Notes: a model not told the origin generated them from the letters alone. A stretch of 64,000 nt of DNA from Natrinema sp. DC36 (GCF_020405225.1 NZ_CP084474.1:62001-126000); one strand, 5' to 3'. Positions 24,745-34,080 are shown, counted from the stretch's first letter. Translations and numbers: made by a program.

Positions 24745-24780
24745 GACGGCTGCGCCGTTTCCAGAACGCGAAGCGTTCTG
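24745..24780. repeat. Two tandem hairpins, second locus
   Basis: ACGGC-TGC-GCCGT (24746-24758) is followed by CAGAACGC-GAA-GCGTTCTG (24762-24780). The second is the same palindrome as at 15179 apart from the loop orientation. It sits between the divergent maleate isomerase and IclR(3) genes. Confidence 0.45.
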
Positions 24781-24865
24781 CTGTCAAGGCGAATCGCTAT
24801 TCTCCCAATTCACCTACCGTTGGAGAAGCGAGAGATTCATACGCCTACAAAACATTTCTCAAGAT

Positions 24866-25633
24866 ATGTCTGGGCCGTCTGATACCGACCAGAATTTGAA
24901 CACGGTACTGAACGCGGCCAAGGTCATCGACGCGATCGACGAACTGGACGGGGCCACACTGATGGAACTTACGAACCACCTCGAGATGGCGACGAGCACG
25001 GTTCACGATTACCTCCACACGCTCGAGACTGCACAGTATATCGTCAAAACGGACGGCGAATACCAGCTCAGCCTTAAACTGTTTTACTACGGGATGAACG
25101 CACAGCGATCGACCGGAATCGTATCCACGGCAAAACCTATCCTCCAGAACGTCGCCAAGCGGACGGGAGAAACGGTCTGGCTGGTCGTCGAGGAGTACGG
25201 AAAATCGGTGCTTATTGAGCAGGCTACTGGCGAAAACTCCGTTCCTATGGAGGCCAACGTCGGTGATCGAGTTCCGATTCACTCGATCGCGAGCGGCAAA
25301 GCGATTCTCGCATATCGAGAGGAGGAGCACGTTCGACAGATCATCGATCAGTACGGACTGCCGGCGCGAACTGAACGGACGATAACGGACGAGGAAACGC
25401 TCTTCGACGAACTAGCCGATGTGAGAGAGCGGGGATTCGCGGTCAACAGACAGGAGTCGATTTCCGGTCTCCGTTCGATCGCTGCTCCCATCCAGAAGGA
25501 CGATCGTGTGCTCGCGGCAATCAGCATCGCCGGGCCTGCCAACCGATTGAGTGATACCCGGATACGTGACGAATTTGGCCCCCTCCTACTGGAGTCTAGC
25601 AACGAGATCGAATTGAAGATGAAGTATTCGTAA
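24866..25633 (+). CDS. IclR-family transcriptional regulator (3)
   Basis: A 255-residue IclR regulator (ATG 24866, with an ATTCATACG box about 27 bases upstream). The helix-turn-helix is TLMELTNHLEMATSTVHDYLHTL. The effector domain carries ETVWLVVEEYGKSVLIE, IHSIASGKAILAYREEE, GLRSIAAPIQKDDRVLAAIS and IAGPANRLSD. It is divergent from the maleate isomerase gene, with 248 bases between them, and may control that gene or the APC permease/dioxygenase genes downstream. Confidence 0.93.
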   Translation: MSGPSDTDQNLNTVLNAAKVIDAIDELDGATLMELTNHLEMATSTVHDYLHTLETAQYIVKTDGEYQLSLKLFYYGMNAQRSTGIVSTAKPILQNVAKRTGETVWLVVEEYGKSVLIEQATGENSVPMEANVGDRVPIHSIASGKAILAYREEEHVRQIIDQYGLPARTERTITDEETLFDELADVRERGFAVNRQESISGLRSIAAPIQKDDRVLAAISIAGPANRLSDTRIRDEFGPLLLESSNEIELKMKYS

Positions 25634-26489
25634 CGCTCGATTCCGTCCGTTCACTCGACGACAAAACTGCTGATTTCGCTCGTTTAACTCGAATCCTCAA
25701 TCCCTTCTCTAATTGACGTCTATCGACAGAAATAGTCCTATTTTGTATTCCCTCCTATCTGCAGATACGATACTCCGACGAACGATCCCCGAGTTCCGAT
25801 TATAGCGGAATAGCGGTTCGAGACCTACAGGAGGATTATCGATCCTTCAACGAGTCCCAGAACGAGACTCTCCTGTTCTCTCCTCTGCTACGACATTTGC
25901 GTTACAATAGTATGGCTGTAAATCAGTGCGATAGGACTATTCCGAGTATCCCGGAACAAGAGGTGATTCGAGAACGAAAGAAGCGACAAGTGCATCGCAT
26001 TCCCTGCACGCGCAGATAAATTCGAACTCGGTGACCGTCCTATCGCTAGGGATTCAGGAGACGATTCCTCCGTGCCGCTCGAGGAAAACGTGCTGACCAG
26101 TTATTCTGACTGGCGATGAGATACTCGTTCGATGAACGTCCGTGAAACGACTGGCTTACTGATACACCACCTCAGTGATCGTAGACGGTCGAGAGAGAAT
26201 ATATGACCCAGTTACCGCGATACCGCTGTCAGTAGCGGTATGGACTCTTCGAGCGTTGTGACCAAGCGCTTATGGACGGTATCGAAATTCTACGGAGTAC
26301 GACCAAACCATCTATAATTGACATTTAGAATCGCAGTATCAACAAAACCGTCGTTCTCTATAGCGACCACATGATTTATATCCCAGTAGCATATACTATG
26401 ATTTAGAATCCCGAGACACGGGTTTGCATACCAATGAAACCGGATACTACACGCCACGCGCGCTCAGTCAGAACGTCAGGTACGAGACC
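25634..26489. other. Long intergenic region with a hairpin
   Basis: 856 bases without a supported gene or recognisable remnant. A perfect 8-base hairpin (ATACCGCT, loop GTCAGT, AGCGGTAT) lies at 26220-26241. A TATA-like CATATACTA near 26393 would start a transcript near 26424, leaving a leader of about 66 bases before the APC permease ATG. Confidence 0.4.
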
Positions 26490-27845
26490 ATGAGTCAGAT
26501 AGAAGAAACGAAGATCGGGTTCCTCGCAAGCGTCGCTGCCGCAATCGGTATCAGTATCGGTGGAGGAGTATGGGTAACCCCCGTCGTGGCCGGCTCGATG
26601 GCCGGACCGACGATCATCCTCTTGGGCGTCTTGGCCGCGATCCCCATCTTTCTCTCCTTCCCTGCTTACTTCACCTTGATCAAGGGATGGCCGACGTCAG
26701 CTGGACACTACTTCTATCCGTCTCGGCTCTTGCTACCTGAAAACAAGTCGGTGGGTCAGTTGATTGGTTGGTTAGCGGTATGGATGATGACGAGCCTCGG
26801 TGCCGTCGCGATCATTCAGTACATTCTGATCCCAGGTGCAGAGATAATCCACTCGGTCGCCCCGATAGTCAGCACGCATTCACTTGTTTTACTTCTGATT
26901 ACGTTTTCGTTCACTGTCGTCTGGTTCGGTCTCCGGATGATCGGTTGGATCGAAATTGTTCTCTCCGCGTTGCTGCTGATCTCGATCGCGGCGGTCGTCC
27001 TTCCTGGATTCGGAGCCGTCAATCCAGACAACCTATCGCCCCTGACGCCACCGAGCGTCGGTGGTGCAGTTGCGGCGTTCGCGTTACTATACAGTATCGC
27101 AGCGGCCTCCTTTTACACGGTAGATTTCGGTGGTGGAGTAAAGGATGCCGAAGAGAGAGTCACGCAGTCGATTACCATCGCTGCGACAGCGAATATTACC
27201 ATTGCCATCTTGATCGGAGTCGTCAGCGTTGGTATCGTCTCGTACACGCAACTCAGCAATGAGACACTCGCTTTCGTGGCGCTCCAATATTTGCCGTCGG
27301 AATTACTCGTCGTCGTCGGGTTCGGTGCAGTACTGGCCGGTGTTACGTCCAATATTGTCTTTATCATGATCATGAACCGATACGTAAAGGCGACGGCGTC
27401 AGACGGCCTCATTCCGGATATATTCGGAAAGACCAACAAATACGGAGAGCCGATGAACTTCCTCGTGTTACTGTACGTGATTACGATCGCGACCACCTTT
27501 TTGAATATCCCCCTTAGCGTCCTAGCTACCTGCCTCACGCTCGCGTTCCTGACGACGTTTAGCATCGGCCCACTGATCGGTATTCGACTCCCCTCTCAAT
27601 TTCCGGACTTCTTTGAGAAGGACGCGTTACAGTCATCCCGGTACCTGACCCCAACTCTCGTACGGTACACGTCGATTGGAGCGATCGGGATTAATACTGT
27701 CTCGTTCGCGTTCGTTTCCTTCCAGACGCCGTTGGCGTTCGCCGTCTACCTCGGACTGATCACTATCGGGACCGTTCTCTATGGCATTCGGCGGAAACAA
27801 GCGGATATCACCCCCGATCCGAGCGCTGTCCCTACCGCTGATTGA
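26490..27845 (+). CDS. APC-superfamily amino acid/organic acid permease
   Basis: A 451-residue permease with 12 predicted membrane helices and the APC-type first helix GFLASVAAAIGISIGGGVWV with its Gly-rich unwound segment. Further landmarks: GPTIILLGVLAAIPIFLSFP (helix 2), KGWPTSAGHYFYPSRL (loop) and YTVDFGGGVKDAEERVTQSI (helix 6 to loop). The ATG at 26490 (MSQIEETKIG) is preferred over the TTG at 26424. Lying 126 bases upstream of the ring-hydroxylating dioxygenase on the same strand, it may import the aromatic substrate, but amino acid transport cannot be excluded. Confidence 0.85.
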   Translation: MSQIEETKIGFLASVAAAIGISIGGGVWVTPVVAGSMAGPTIILLGVLAAIPIFLSFPAYFTLIKGWPTSAGHYFYPSRLLLPENKSVGQLIGWLAVWMMTSLGAVAIIQYILIPGAEIIHSVAPIVSTHSLVLLLITFSFTVVWFGLRMIGWIEIVLSALLLISIAAVVLPGFGAVNPDNLSPLTPPSVGGAVAAFALLYSIAAASFYTVDFGGGVKDAEERVTQSITIAATANITIAILIGVVSVGIVSYTQLSNETLAFVALQYLPSELLVVVGFGAVLAGVTSNIVFIMIMNRYVKATASDGLIPDIFGKTNKYGEPMNFLVLLYVITIATTFLNIPLSVLATCLTLAFLTTFSIGPLIGIRLPSQFPDFFEKDALQSSRYLTPTLVRYTSIGAIGINTVSFAFVSFQTPLAFAVYLGLITIGTVLYGIRRKQADITPDPSAVPTAD

Positions 27846-27939
27846 CTGCCAACGTTCATGAATAAGAGATAACATTCATATGTATAAATCCCATGTGAGG
27901 TTCTATTACGGCTGCACGCTGCGTTACTAATCCAGTAAT

Positions 27940-27948
27940 ATTATAACC
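27940..27948 (+). promoter_or_regulatory. TATA element of the dioxygenase operon
   Basis: ATTATAACC is centred about 28 bases before the ATG at 27972, consistent with a leaderless transcript for the alpha-beta-third-gene operon. Confidence 0.5.
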
Positions 27949-27971
27949 GACCTCATCAAATGTGATATCGT

Positions 27972-29327
27972 ATGGCAGAGTCTCGAGACCAGTTACAGAA
28001 CGAGGAACTTGTCCGGAACGTTCGGGAACACCTTGAGAATGGGAAGTTCCCGCTTCAATACTATAATGATTCGGACGTTTATGAGCTGGAGATGGATCGG
28101 ATCTTCAGCGAACAGTGGGTTTTTATCGGCCATGAGAGTGAAATTCCGGAACCTGGCGACTACGCGAGACGGTACATCGGGAACGACCCGTTCATCTTCG
28201 TCCGCGACGAAAACGGGGAGATCAACCTGCTGTTCGACGCCTGTCGCCATCACGGCGCCCAGCTCTGTCGGGCCGAGCAGGGGAACACCACTCACTTCCG
28301 CTGTCCGTATCACGGCTGGACGTACAAGAACGACGGTGAATTGATCGGCGTTCCGCAGAAAGATGCGGGCTTCAAGAACCTCAAACGGGACGAAAACGGC
28401 CTGTTCCACGTCCCCCGACTCGAAAGCTACAAAGGGCTCGTCTTCGGCTCGCTCGCCGAGGACGGACCCTCACTCGAAGAGCATCTCGGCGGATTCAAGT
28501 GGTACCTCGATATTCAACTCGATTTGGCCGACGGCGGGATGGAGGTCATGGGCGAACCTCACCGCTGGGAGATCGATGCGAATTGGAAGACGATTGCGGA
28601 GAATTTTAACGGGGACAGCTACCACACGGCGTGGGCTCACGGCTCGATCCTCGACCTCGAGCTCGGCGGCGAGGAGACCGTCGGCGGTGCCGGGACCGGC
28701 GAGAGTATCGACCGGCACGTCTACGTCGACGGTCACACGCTAAGCACGCGAATGCTCGACGAGTCAGTGTATCTCACGTATCCGGAGGAAGTCCAGTCGC
28801 TGCTCACGCCAGACGGACTCTCCGATGAGCAATTCGACATCGGACGGCGAGCGCTGCAGTTCGTCGGTGCGATCTTCCCAAACTTCGGATTCATCCACTT
28901 CGGGAATACGACAGACGACAGCGCCAAGGAGGTCTGTCCGTTCTTCGCGATTCGCAAGTGGCGGCCCTTGGGTCCCGACAAGATGGAGCTCTGGAGTTGG
29001 GCGCTCGTTCCGAAGGAGGCTTCCGAGGAGTTCAAGGAGCGAATGTACAAGATGTACACTGCAAGTTTCGGGCCGACCGGTAACTTCGAGCAGGACGACG
29101 TCAACCTCTGGGAGGGGATCACGGACTCGGCCCAGGCACGGGTCGCTCGGAAGGAAAACTACGCGCTGAACTACCAGATGGGGATGGACTGGATGACGGA
29201 CGTTGATGTCGACGAAGACTGGGAGGGACCAGGAACGGCCTACACCGAAAACCTTCAGGAAGGAGGGATGCGGCAGTTCCACGAACAGTGGTACGAGTCG
29301 ATCGTCGACGATAAGGAGGGGATTTAG
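27972..29327 (+). CDS. Aromatic ring-hydroxylating dioxygenase, alpha (large) subunit
   Basis: A 451-residue Rieske non-heme iron oxygenase alpha subunit. N-terminal Rieske domain: Cys91-X-His93 and Cys111-XX-His114 (CRHHGAQLC and RCPYHGWTY), exact C-X-H-X17-C-X2-H spacing. Catalytic domain: the mononuclear iron triad begins Asp215/His218/His223 in ENFNGDSYHTAWAHGS, with a late acidic ligand expected around DVNLWEGITDS. Asp215 also links to the neighbouring Rieske centre. The enzyme would cis-dihydroxylate or hydroxylate an aromatic acid with electrons from the Rieske ferredoxin at 21.7 kb. The beta gene starts on the next base after the stop. A related alpha subunit begins at 63890. Confidence 0.95.
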   Translation: MAESRDQLQNEELVRNVREHLENGKFPLQYYNDSDVYELEMDRIFSEQWVFIGHESEIPEPGDYARRYIGNDPFIFVRDENGEINLLFDACRHHGAQLCRAEQGNTTHFRCPYHGWTYKNDGELIGVPQKDAGFKNLKRDENGLFHVPRLESYKGLVFGSLAEDGPSLEEHLGGFKWYLDIQLDLADGGMEVMGEPHRWEIDANWKTIAENFNGDSYHTAWAHGSILDLELGGEETVGGAGTGESIDRHVYVDGHTLSTRMLDESVYLTYPEEVQSLLTPDGLSDEQFDIGRRALQFVGAIFPNFGFIHFGNTTDDSAKEVCPFFAIRKWRPLGPDKMELWSWALVPKEASEEFKERMYKMYTASFGPTGNFEQDDVNLWEGITDSAQARVARKENYALNYQMGMDWMTDVDVDEDWEGPGTAYTENLQEGGMRQFHEQWYESIVDDKEGI

Positions 29328-29861
29328 ATGAGCGGGGAGATTGAGGGTATAGACGCAGACGAACTGCGAGCGCTCGTCCTAGAGCGCAACGTTCGTAACT
29401 TCTTCAAGCGGGAGGCTGACCTCCTCGACGAACGGAAGCTTGATGCATGGTTCGAACTAATCGACGACGACATCCGATACCAGATGTCTCGTCGACTGAT
29501 GAAGGAGTACGAACCGTCCGAATTTGACGAAGAGGGATATTTCTTCAACGAGGATTACGGCTCGCTCAAGGCCCGGGTCGAACGGTTCGACTCGAGTTAC
29601 GCCTGGGCGGAGCGGCCACCGGCGCGTACTCGCCGATACGTCACGAACGTCGCGCTCGAGGACTGGACCGACGAGGACGTCTCCGTGACGAGTAACGTCC
29701 TCCTCTACTACAGTCAGGGCGATACGACCGACTACTCGTTACTATCGATCCGGCGTGAAGACACACTGAAGCGTACCGAGGACGGATTTTCGATCACGGA
29801 TCGGACGATCCTACCGGACCACAACACGCTGGGTATCAGTAAAATATCGACGTTTCTATGA
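29328..29861 (+). CDS. Aromatic ring-hydroxylating dioxygenase, beta (small) subunit
   Basis: A 177-residue protein of the SnoaL/NTF2-like beta-subunit family. The pattern NFFKREADLLDERKLDAWFE, then DDDIRYQMSRR, RVERFDSSYAWAERPPARTR and the late FSITDRTILPDHNT is typical. The beta subunit has no cofactor and stabilises the alpha3beta3 hexamer. Its ATG directly abuts the alpha stop, and its stop overlaps the next gene by four bases, so the three are tightly co-translated. A decayed fragment of a second beta gene lies at 31776-31862. Confidence 0.93.
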   Translation: MSGEIEGIDADELRALVLERNVRNFFKREADLLDERKLDAWFELIDDDIRYQMSRRLMKEYEPSEFDEEGYFFNEDYGSLKARVERFDSSYAWAERPPARTRRYVTNVALEDWTDEDVSVTSNVLLYYSQGDTTDYSLLSIRREDTLKRTEDGFSITDRTILPDHNTLGISKISTFL

Positions 29862-30337
29862 CCGAGAACACACGCCACGGGCCGTACGTCACCGTCGTTG
29901 CTGAGTTCGACGTCTCGAATGCTGACCGAACGGCTATCGTTCGGAGGCTCAAAACGCGGAAAGGAGAGCGACTGGAGATTGAAGCTCCGTCGGAGGGAAC
30001 CTCGCTTCGGGTCGATGCACTCGGACTGGAATCGTTGGCGTGGCAGGAGACGAACGCCGTCTCCCGGTACCTGCCCGACAGCGACGAGATGCGTCGGCTC
30101 GACGAAGCGTCGGACGACGTGACGTGTGACACCGAGTTCGAACTCATGAACGAGTACGCTCACGTCCAGATCCGCCGTCTGCAATCACCCGAGGGTACCG
30201 TGCTCCAGATTTGCGCACCAAAGAAGCGCGAACGGATTCAGATCGATACGAACGGACTCGTTGGACTCTCCACTCAGGATCACACGATTTTCTCCGAGTT
30301 CTTAGAGCAACCGCACGGTCCGGAAGACCATCACTAA
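29858..30337 (+). CDS. Uncharacterised two-repeat protein encoded in the dioxygenase operon
   Basis: A 159-residue acidic soluble protein whose ATG overlaps the beta-subunit stop (ATGA). I do not recognise its family. It consists of two similar halves: residues about 15-75 (AEFDVSNADRTAIVRRLKTR ... LGLESLAWQETNAVSRYL) and about 92-152 (TEFELMNEYAHVQIRRLQSP ... NGLVGLSTQDHTIFSEFL). Both have a strand-rich first part with IRRLxS/VRRLKT, a RLEIEAP/VLQICAP strand and a closing V/L-DALGLESL or IDTNGLVGL turn before a helix. The strict coupling suggests a subunit, assembly factor or product-binding partner of the dioxygenase. No transmembrane segment or metal motif is seen. Confidence 0.75.
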   Translation: MTENTRHGPYVTVVAEFDVSNADRTAIVRRLKTRKGERLEIEAPSEGTSLRVDALGLESLAWQETNAVSRYLPDSDEMRRLDEASDDVTCDTEFELMNEYAHVQIRRLQSPEGTVLQICAPKKRERIQIDTNGLVGLSTQDHTIFSEFLEQPHGPEDHH

Positions 30338-30418
30338 CCGGATCGAATTCGTTCTTGGTTCCGTCTCCGAACGTCGATACATGACCCTCGTTCGGGAACC
30401 GCCGAGCCACCAAAGCGT

Positions 30419-31080
30419 TCATTCGAGACCTGTACCGTTCAAATCAGCGGTCAAAGAGGTGCTCACGGTCCTCATCCGCTGGGTAATCGGTAGACCGGCC
30501 CATTGCTCGTCGAACTCGAGGCTGTCTTCGGCGACGAGCTCCATCTCATCGAGCGATTTCCCAGCCTGCTCTTGTATCATCTGTGTGACGTGGAATTAAA
30601 TGCGTCAAGATGAGCGTTGCAACGTATCAGCTAAGCTCGCGATTTCACTGCAATTTTCGGCTGTACAGTGATTCCCCTAAACCGTTAAGTCGTTTATCGT
30701 ACGCGTACGAGAGTCGGTTCGGTATCGATTGGAGACAGTCTACCCTCAGGTACTCAATCTTTGTCTTATGGTCCGATATAAGGACCTATACGAGGAGATC
30801 AGCATCTCGAGCGAACGCTGCTATCTCTACCATTTTATTCGTATCAGCGGAGAAGACGAACGTCCGATCGGAATCGTCGTCAGTCACTTTGATCGCACAG
30901 ATTCAATCGAAGGCTCGACTTTGAGTGCTGTTATCGTATGAGTGTTGAACATCGACGAAATCCCTCTGCCAGTCGTACGGTTCGATATCCTCATCTCGTC
31001 CATCAAACAAACTTCGTTCCGTAGTCGAGATCAACTTCGTAGATGTCGGACATCGATTCGAACAACTAGCCGTGTAGAAC
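30419..31080 (-). pseudogene. Decayed duplicate of the metallo-beta-lactamase-fold hydrolase gene
   Basis: On the minus strand several stretches match the intact MBL gene at 33107-33955. The C-terminal SLDEMELVAEDSLEFDE corresponds to FSGSVVIAEDGLELD. The block around 30845-30940 matches the DNA around 33455-33545 (AGACGAACGTC..., GTCAGTCACTTTGATCGC...). 31044-31068 (GTAGATGTCGGACATCGATTCGA) matches about 33645-33670. Many indels and stops intervene, and no N-terminal metal motif survives. It is an old copy of the neighbouring hydrolase, now non-functional. Confidence 0.6.
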
Positions 31081-31244
31081 TAGCTGGTGAAGCCTCGGTA
31101 GCCATCGCCGTCCACTCACGGTCGAATTTAGCTCATAGCATTGTATCGGAGACGAAGACTCAAAGGCATGATTCTGCTGTCGCTAATTCTGTGTTATTAA
31201 AATAGTTGAAAAGAAGATGTATCGCATTTCATCCCGAAGAATAT

Positions 31245-31700
31245 ATGTTCCGAGCATTCCAGTTCCCGTATTTCTATATCGAAATAGGAGTCCAATTGAC
31301 GGAGTGCAGTCTAGAGATGTATTGCTCCAACGAAGAGAAATAAGGCATCGGAAATCCGTGTTCCTCAATTAGTTCCTGTAGAAAACGTTCTGTCAATGCG
31401 ATTATATCCGTCGGGTACAGCCGTACAGGAAGGGGTTTGTTCGTTTCTGAACCCATATCAGTGTACAACCAATAGCAATGATTAGCGAGTCGATTCATCA
31501 TCTCGTCAAATACGACGTGATTCAGACTTTCGCCATCTGCCGGCTGTAGATCGCACCTGTGAACTGATTTGTGACTGTGTTCGATATCGATTCCTCTAAT
31601 TGTCGAATAGTATTCAAAGGCAATAGATCTGCGAGATAGAGTAATACCGAATCCCATTACTGACGCGATGTCCGCTCTCGCTTTATAAACCGCAAACTTA
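31245..31700 (-). mobile_element. Degenerate IS6-family transposase fragment
   Basis: Minus-strand pieces resemble the intact transposase at 6149: FIKRERTSRQ for FVERERTPRR, HKSVHRCDLQPADGESLNHV for KAVHDWVHKCDIQPTVDEEP..., CYWLYTDMGSETN for RYWLYTAVDPETN and ALTERFLQELIEEHG for ALTERFLHELAEKH. The second catalytic Asp region has become SSLEQYIS and the C-terminal third with the catalytic Glu is missing. No terminal repeats are found. It is inactive. Confidence 0.7.
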
Positions 31701-31775
31701 TTCGGGCCCTATACTCATTGAGATGGTTAATTTTCACATAGAAGTCCATAAAACGTACTACTTTACTTTTCACGC

Positions 31776-31862
31776 GTATCGAAAGGTTCGACTCGAGCGA
31801 CGCTTGGTGGAGCGACCACCAGCGCGCACCCGGCGATACGTAACGAAGCCAGATCTCACACT
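31776..31862 (+). pseudogene. Fragment of a second dioxygenase beta-subunit gene
   Basis: About 75 bases align with the beta-subunit gene at roughly 29573-29650. Translated, IERFDSSDAWW corresponds to VERFDSSYAWA, and after a one-base deletion the frame for PPARTRRYVTN is recovered at the DNA level. Nothing else of the gene is left. It ends next to the MFS gene stop. Together with the MBL pseudogene and IS6 fragment it shows that a duplicated catabolic segment has decayed here. Confidence 0.6.
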
Positions 31863-31871
31863 GAACTCGAC

Positions 31872-33059
31872 TTAGTACCCGAGAGAGAACAGTTCGTTGG
31901 CGGAAATCACGACACCGACGACCAGCGAGATGCCCGCCAGAAATCCGAACGAGACGCCCCAAGTAAAGAAGTCCGCCAACGCACCGACTACGCTTGCTCC
32001 AGTGCCCCCGATAACGCCGTAGATCATTCTCGGCAATCCGAACTCGGTTCCGACGTTATCTGTAGCGAAGCTGTTGACGAGTCTCGAATCGATGACGGGG
32101 ACGCTGCTCGAACCGATAGCCAGCAGCAAAATTGCAACGACCAGCGAGAGGAGTCCCGACTCGAGGGTCAAGAGCAAGACCCCACCCCAGCTGGCGAAAA
32201 AACAGCTGGCTAGCGTGACGTCCTCTCCGTACAGATCAGCGAAGTGTCCCACTACAACCTGCAATGGGATTAGAACGACGAAGAACGCCGTGAAGATGGC
32301 GCCGGCGACGGCTGTCGAATACCCGCTGTGTTCGACGAGGAACGTCGGGACGAAGGTAAACAGGCCGATCGCAACGAACATGGAGACGATACCGATACAG
32401 ATTGTAAAGACAATCGACGGCGTCATCAGGATCCGGCTGAGGCGGTCGCGGTCGATTTTTTCCCGGAGCGGTTCTTTAGGACGAGTCGTTTCTCTCGACT
32501 GTATCTTCCAGGCGAACGCGAGCACGATGGGGACAGCGGTGACGAGCACAAGCACCGAGGCGGGCCGCCAGCCGTACCGGATACCGACCCACGAGGCGAC
32601 GACGGGCGCGATAAGTCCACCTGCGGGCATACCCATATTGTGTACCCCGATCGCCATGCCGGTATTGTCGTACGTTCGAGACAGCAGTGCCGTTGCGGCG
32701 CTATAGTGCAATCCGCCGACCGCTCCGAGCAGTACCGTGCCGATGAGAAAGACGACGTACACCGGTGCGAACGCTACCACGAGACTCGTCATCCCCGTTC
32801 CGGCGAGCGCTGCCAAGATAACCGACCGCTCCCCGTACTGATCCGCGAGGAGTCCGCTCGGAAACTGCGTAAACGAGTACGCGGCCCACATTCCCGACAG
32901 TGCGATCCCGATTTCCGCGTTCGAAATTCCGAAGTCAGTGGTGATCAGCGGAACGAGGGGGCTGAGAGCGAGGCGACCGAATGCGGTCACGAAGAACGCG
33001 AGCGTACACAGCAGGAGAACGCTCGTTTTGTATGTATCGGACGTGTATTCGATTTTCAT
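31872..33059 (-). CDS. MFS transporter
   Basis: A 395-residue, 12-helix major facilitator superfamily protein starting at the ATG at 33059 (MKIEYTSDTYKTS); an earlier in-frame ATG at 33086 is less likely. Family signs: LAFFVTAFGRLALSPLVPLI (helix 1), FTQFPSGLLADQYGERSVI (loop 2-3 signature), GAVGGLHYSAATALLSRTY and GVHNMGMPAGGLIAPVVASW (helix 5 motif C-like). Transport direction and substrate are unknown; being close to dioxygenase, MBL hydrolase and alcohol/aldehyde dehydrogenases, an aromatic compound is plausible. The intact gene resembles in type the broken MFS gene at 3.2-4.4 kb. Confidence 0.88.
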   Translation of the reverse strand: MKIEYTSDTYKTSVLLLCTLAFFVTAFGRLALSPLVPLITTDFGISNAEIGIALSGMWAAYSFTQFPSGLLADQYGERSVILAALAGTGMTSLVVAFAPVYVVFLIGTVLLGAVGGLHYSAATALLSRTYDNTGMAIGVHNMGMPAGGLIAPVVASWVGIRYGWRPASVLVLVTAVPIVLAFAWKIQSRETTRPKEPLREKIDRDRLSRILMTPSIVFTICIGIVSMFVAIGLFTFVPTFLVEHSGYSTAVAGAIFTAFFVVLIPLQVVVGHFADLYGEDVTLASCFFASWGGVLLLTLESGLLSLVVAILLLAIGSSSVPVIDSRLVNSFATDNVGTEFGLPRMIYGVIGGTGASVVGALADFFTWGVSFGFLAGISLVVGVVISANELFSLGY

Positions 33060-33106
33060 GGATCGTATTCTGCGACGGTTCGTCACCGTTCTCGGTAGCC
33101 GTCGCG

Positions 33107-33955
33107 CTATATGTCGAGTTCGAGGCCGTCTTCGGCGATGACGACCGATCCGCTGAACTTCCTCTCGGCTCGCTCGTACATTTCGTCTGTGTCGCGATAC
33201 GGCAGGAAGTGGGTTAACACGAGCGTCCCCACGTCAGCCTCGCTCGCTATCTCGCCGGCGTCCTCGGCAGAACAGTGGCTTTCGTAGATCGTATCGCCGC
33301 TGTACGGCGAATCAGTCCGGTACTGCTCCCAGACGAGCCCCTCTTCTGGGACTTCCTCTTCGTCGTACGGACCGATACAGGCATCTTGTACGAGGACGTC
33401 GGCGTCCCGTGCAAAGTCCGTTAGCGCCGGTATTTTGCTCGTGTCCGAGGAAAAGACGAACGTCTTGTCGGTTTCGTGGTCGGTGACCTTGATCGCGTAC
33501 GTCTCGATGGAGTGACTCACGCTGAGTGCCGTGATCGTGTGCCCGTCGATCGTCGTCGAGAACTCGTCGTGGAGACCCACGGTGTCGATGTTGGTGATCC
33601 CCTCCGACGGATAGATGTCCTTCCGATACTCGAGGTCCTCCTCATAGATGTCGTACATCGACTCGATGAGCGTGTCCGTGTTGTCCGGTCCGTAGACGGT
33701 TAACGACTCGCGGCCTCCCTGGGCCCAACTCGTGAAGACGAAGTTGTAGAAAGCTGCGTTGTGATCGAGGTGGTGATGTGTGATGAACAGGTCCTCGATC
33801 TCACCGTAGTCGATGTCGTTTTCGATCAACCGATAGACTGCGTTCGGCCCGCAATCGATCATGAAGTTCTCGTTCCCAGTATCGATGACTAGAGATGTTC
33901 CGGCGCGCTCGAGGGTGGGGATAGGACTCCCCGTTCCTAAGAGAGTAACTCGCAT
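33107..33955 (-). CDS. Metallo-beta-lactamase-fold hydrolase, RNase Z/arylsulfatase-like
   Basis: A 282-residue MBL-fold enzyme beginning MRVTLLGTGSPIPT, as in RNase Z-like and AtsA-like hydrolases. The di-zinc motif is complete: His60-X-His62-X-Asp64-His65 (THHHLDH), a further His in LSVSHSIETYA, the bridging Asp in FVFSSDTSKI and the last His in LVLTHFLPY. This makes it a probable zinc hydrolase of an ester, lactone or sulfate. It lies between the MFS transporter and alcohol dehydrogenase on the same strand, so a role in a catabolic pathway is more likely than tRNA processing. A decayed copy is at 30.4-31.1 kb. Confidence 0.88.
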   Translation of the reverse strand: MRVTLLGTGSPIPTLERAGTSLVIDTGNENFMIDCGPNAVYRLIENDIDYGEIEDLFITHHHLDHNAAFYNFVFTSWAQGGRESLTVYGPDNTDTLIESMYDIYEEDLEYRKDIYPSEGITNIDTVGLHDEFSTTIDGHTITALSVSHSIETYAIKVTDHETDKTFVFSSDTSKIPALTDFARDADVLVQDACIGPYDEEEVPEEGLVWEQYRTDSPYSGDTIYESHCSAEDAGEIASEADVGTLVLTHFLPYRDTDEMYERAERKFSGSVVIAEDGLELDI

Positions 33956-34080
33956 AGAAGCTACTACTGGGTCGAATACTAAATAAGTTTAGGATCATGT
34001 GTATCCTTTGTCGGGTAGTGGGTTCAATCCGACTGCCTGTCGGCGGTGGCGATCGTCGATCCGATGACAGCTGCCCTTCC

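Noticed and set aside
30729-31205. Short plus-strand frames in the gene graveyard
   Set aside because: The DNA aligns with the minus-strand MBL hydrolase gene, so plus-strand readings are incidental.
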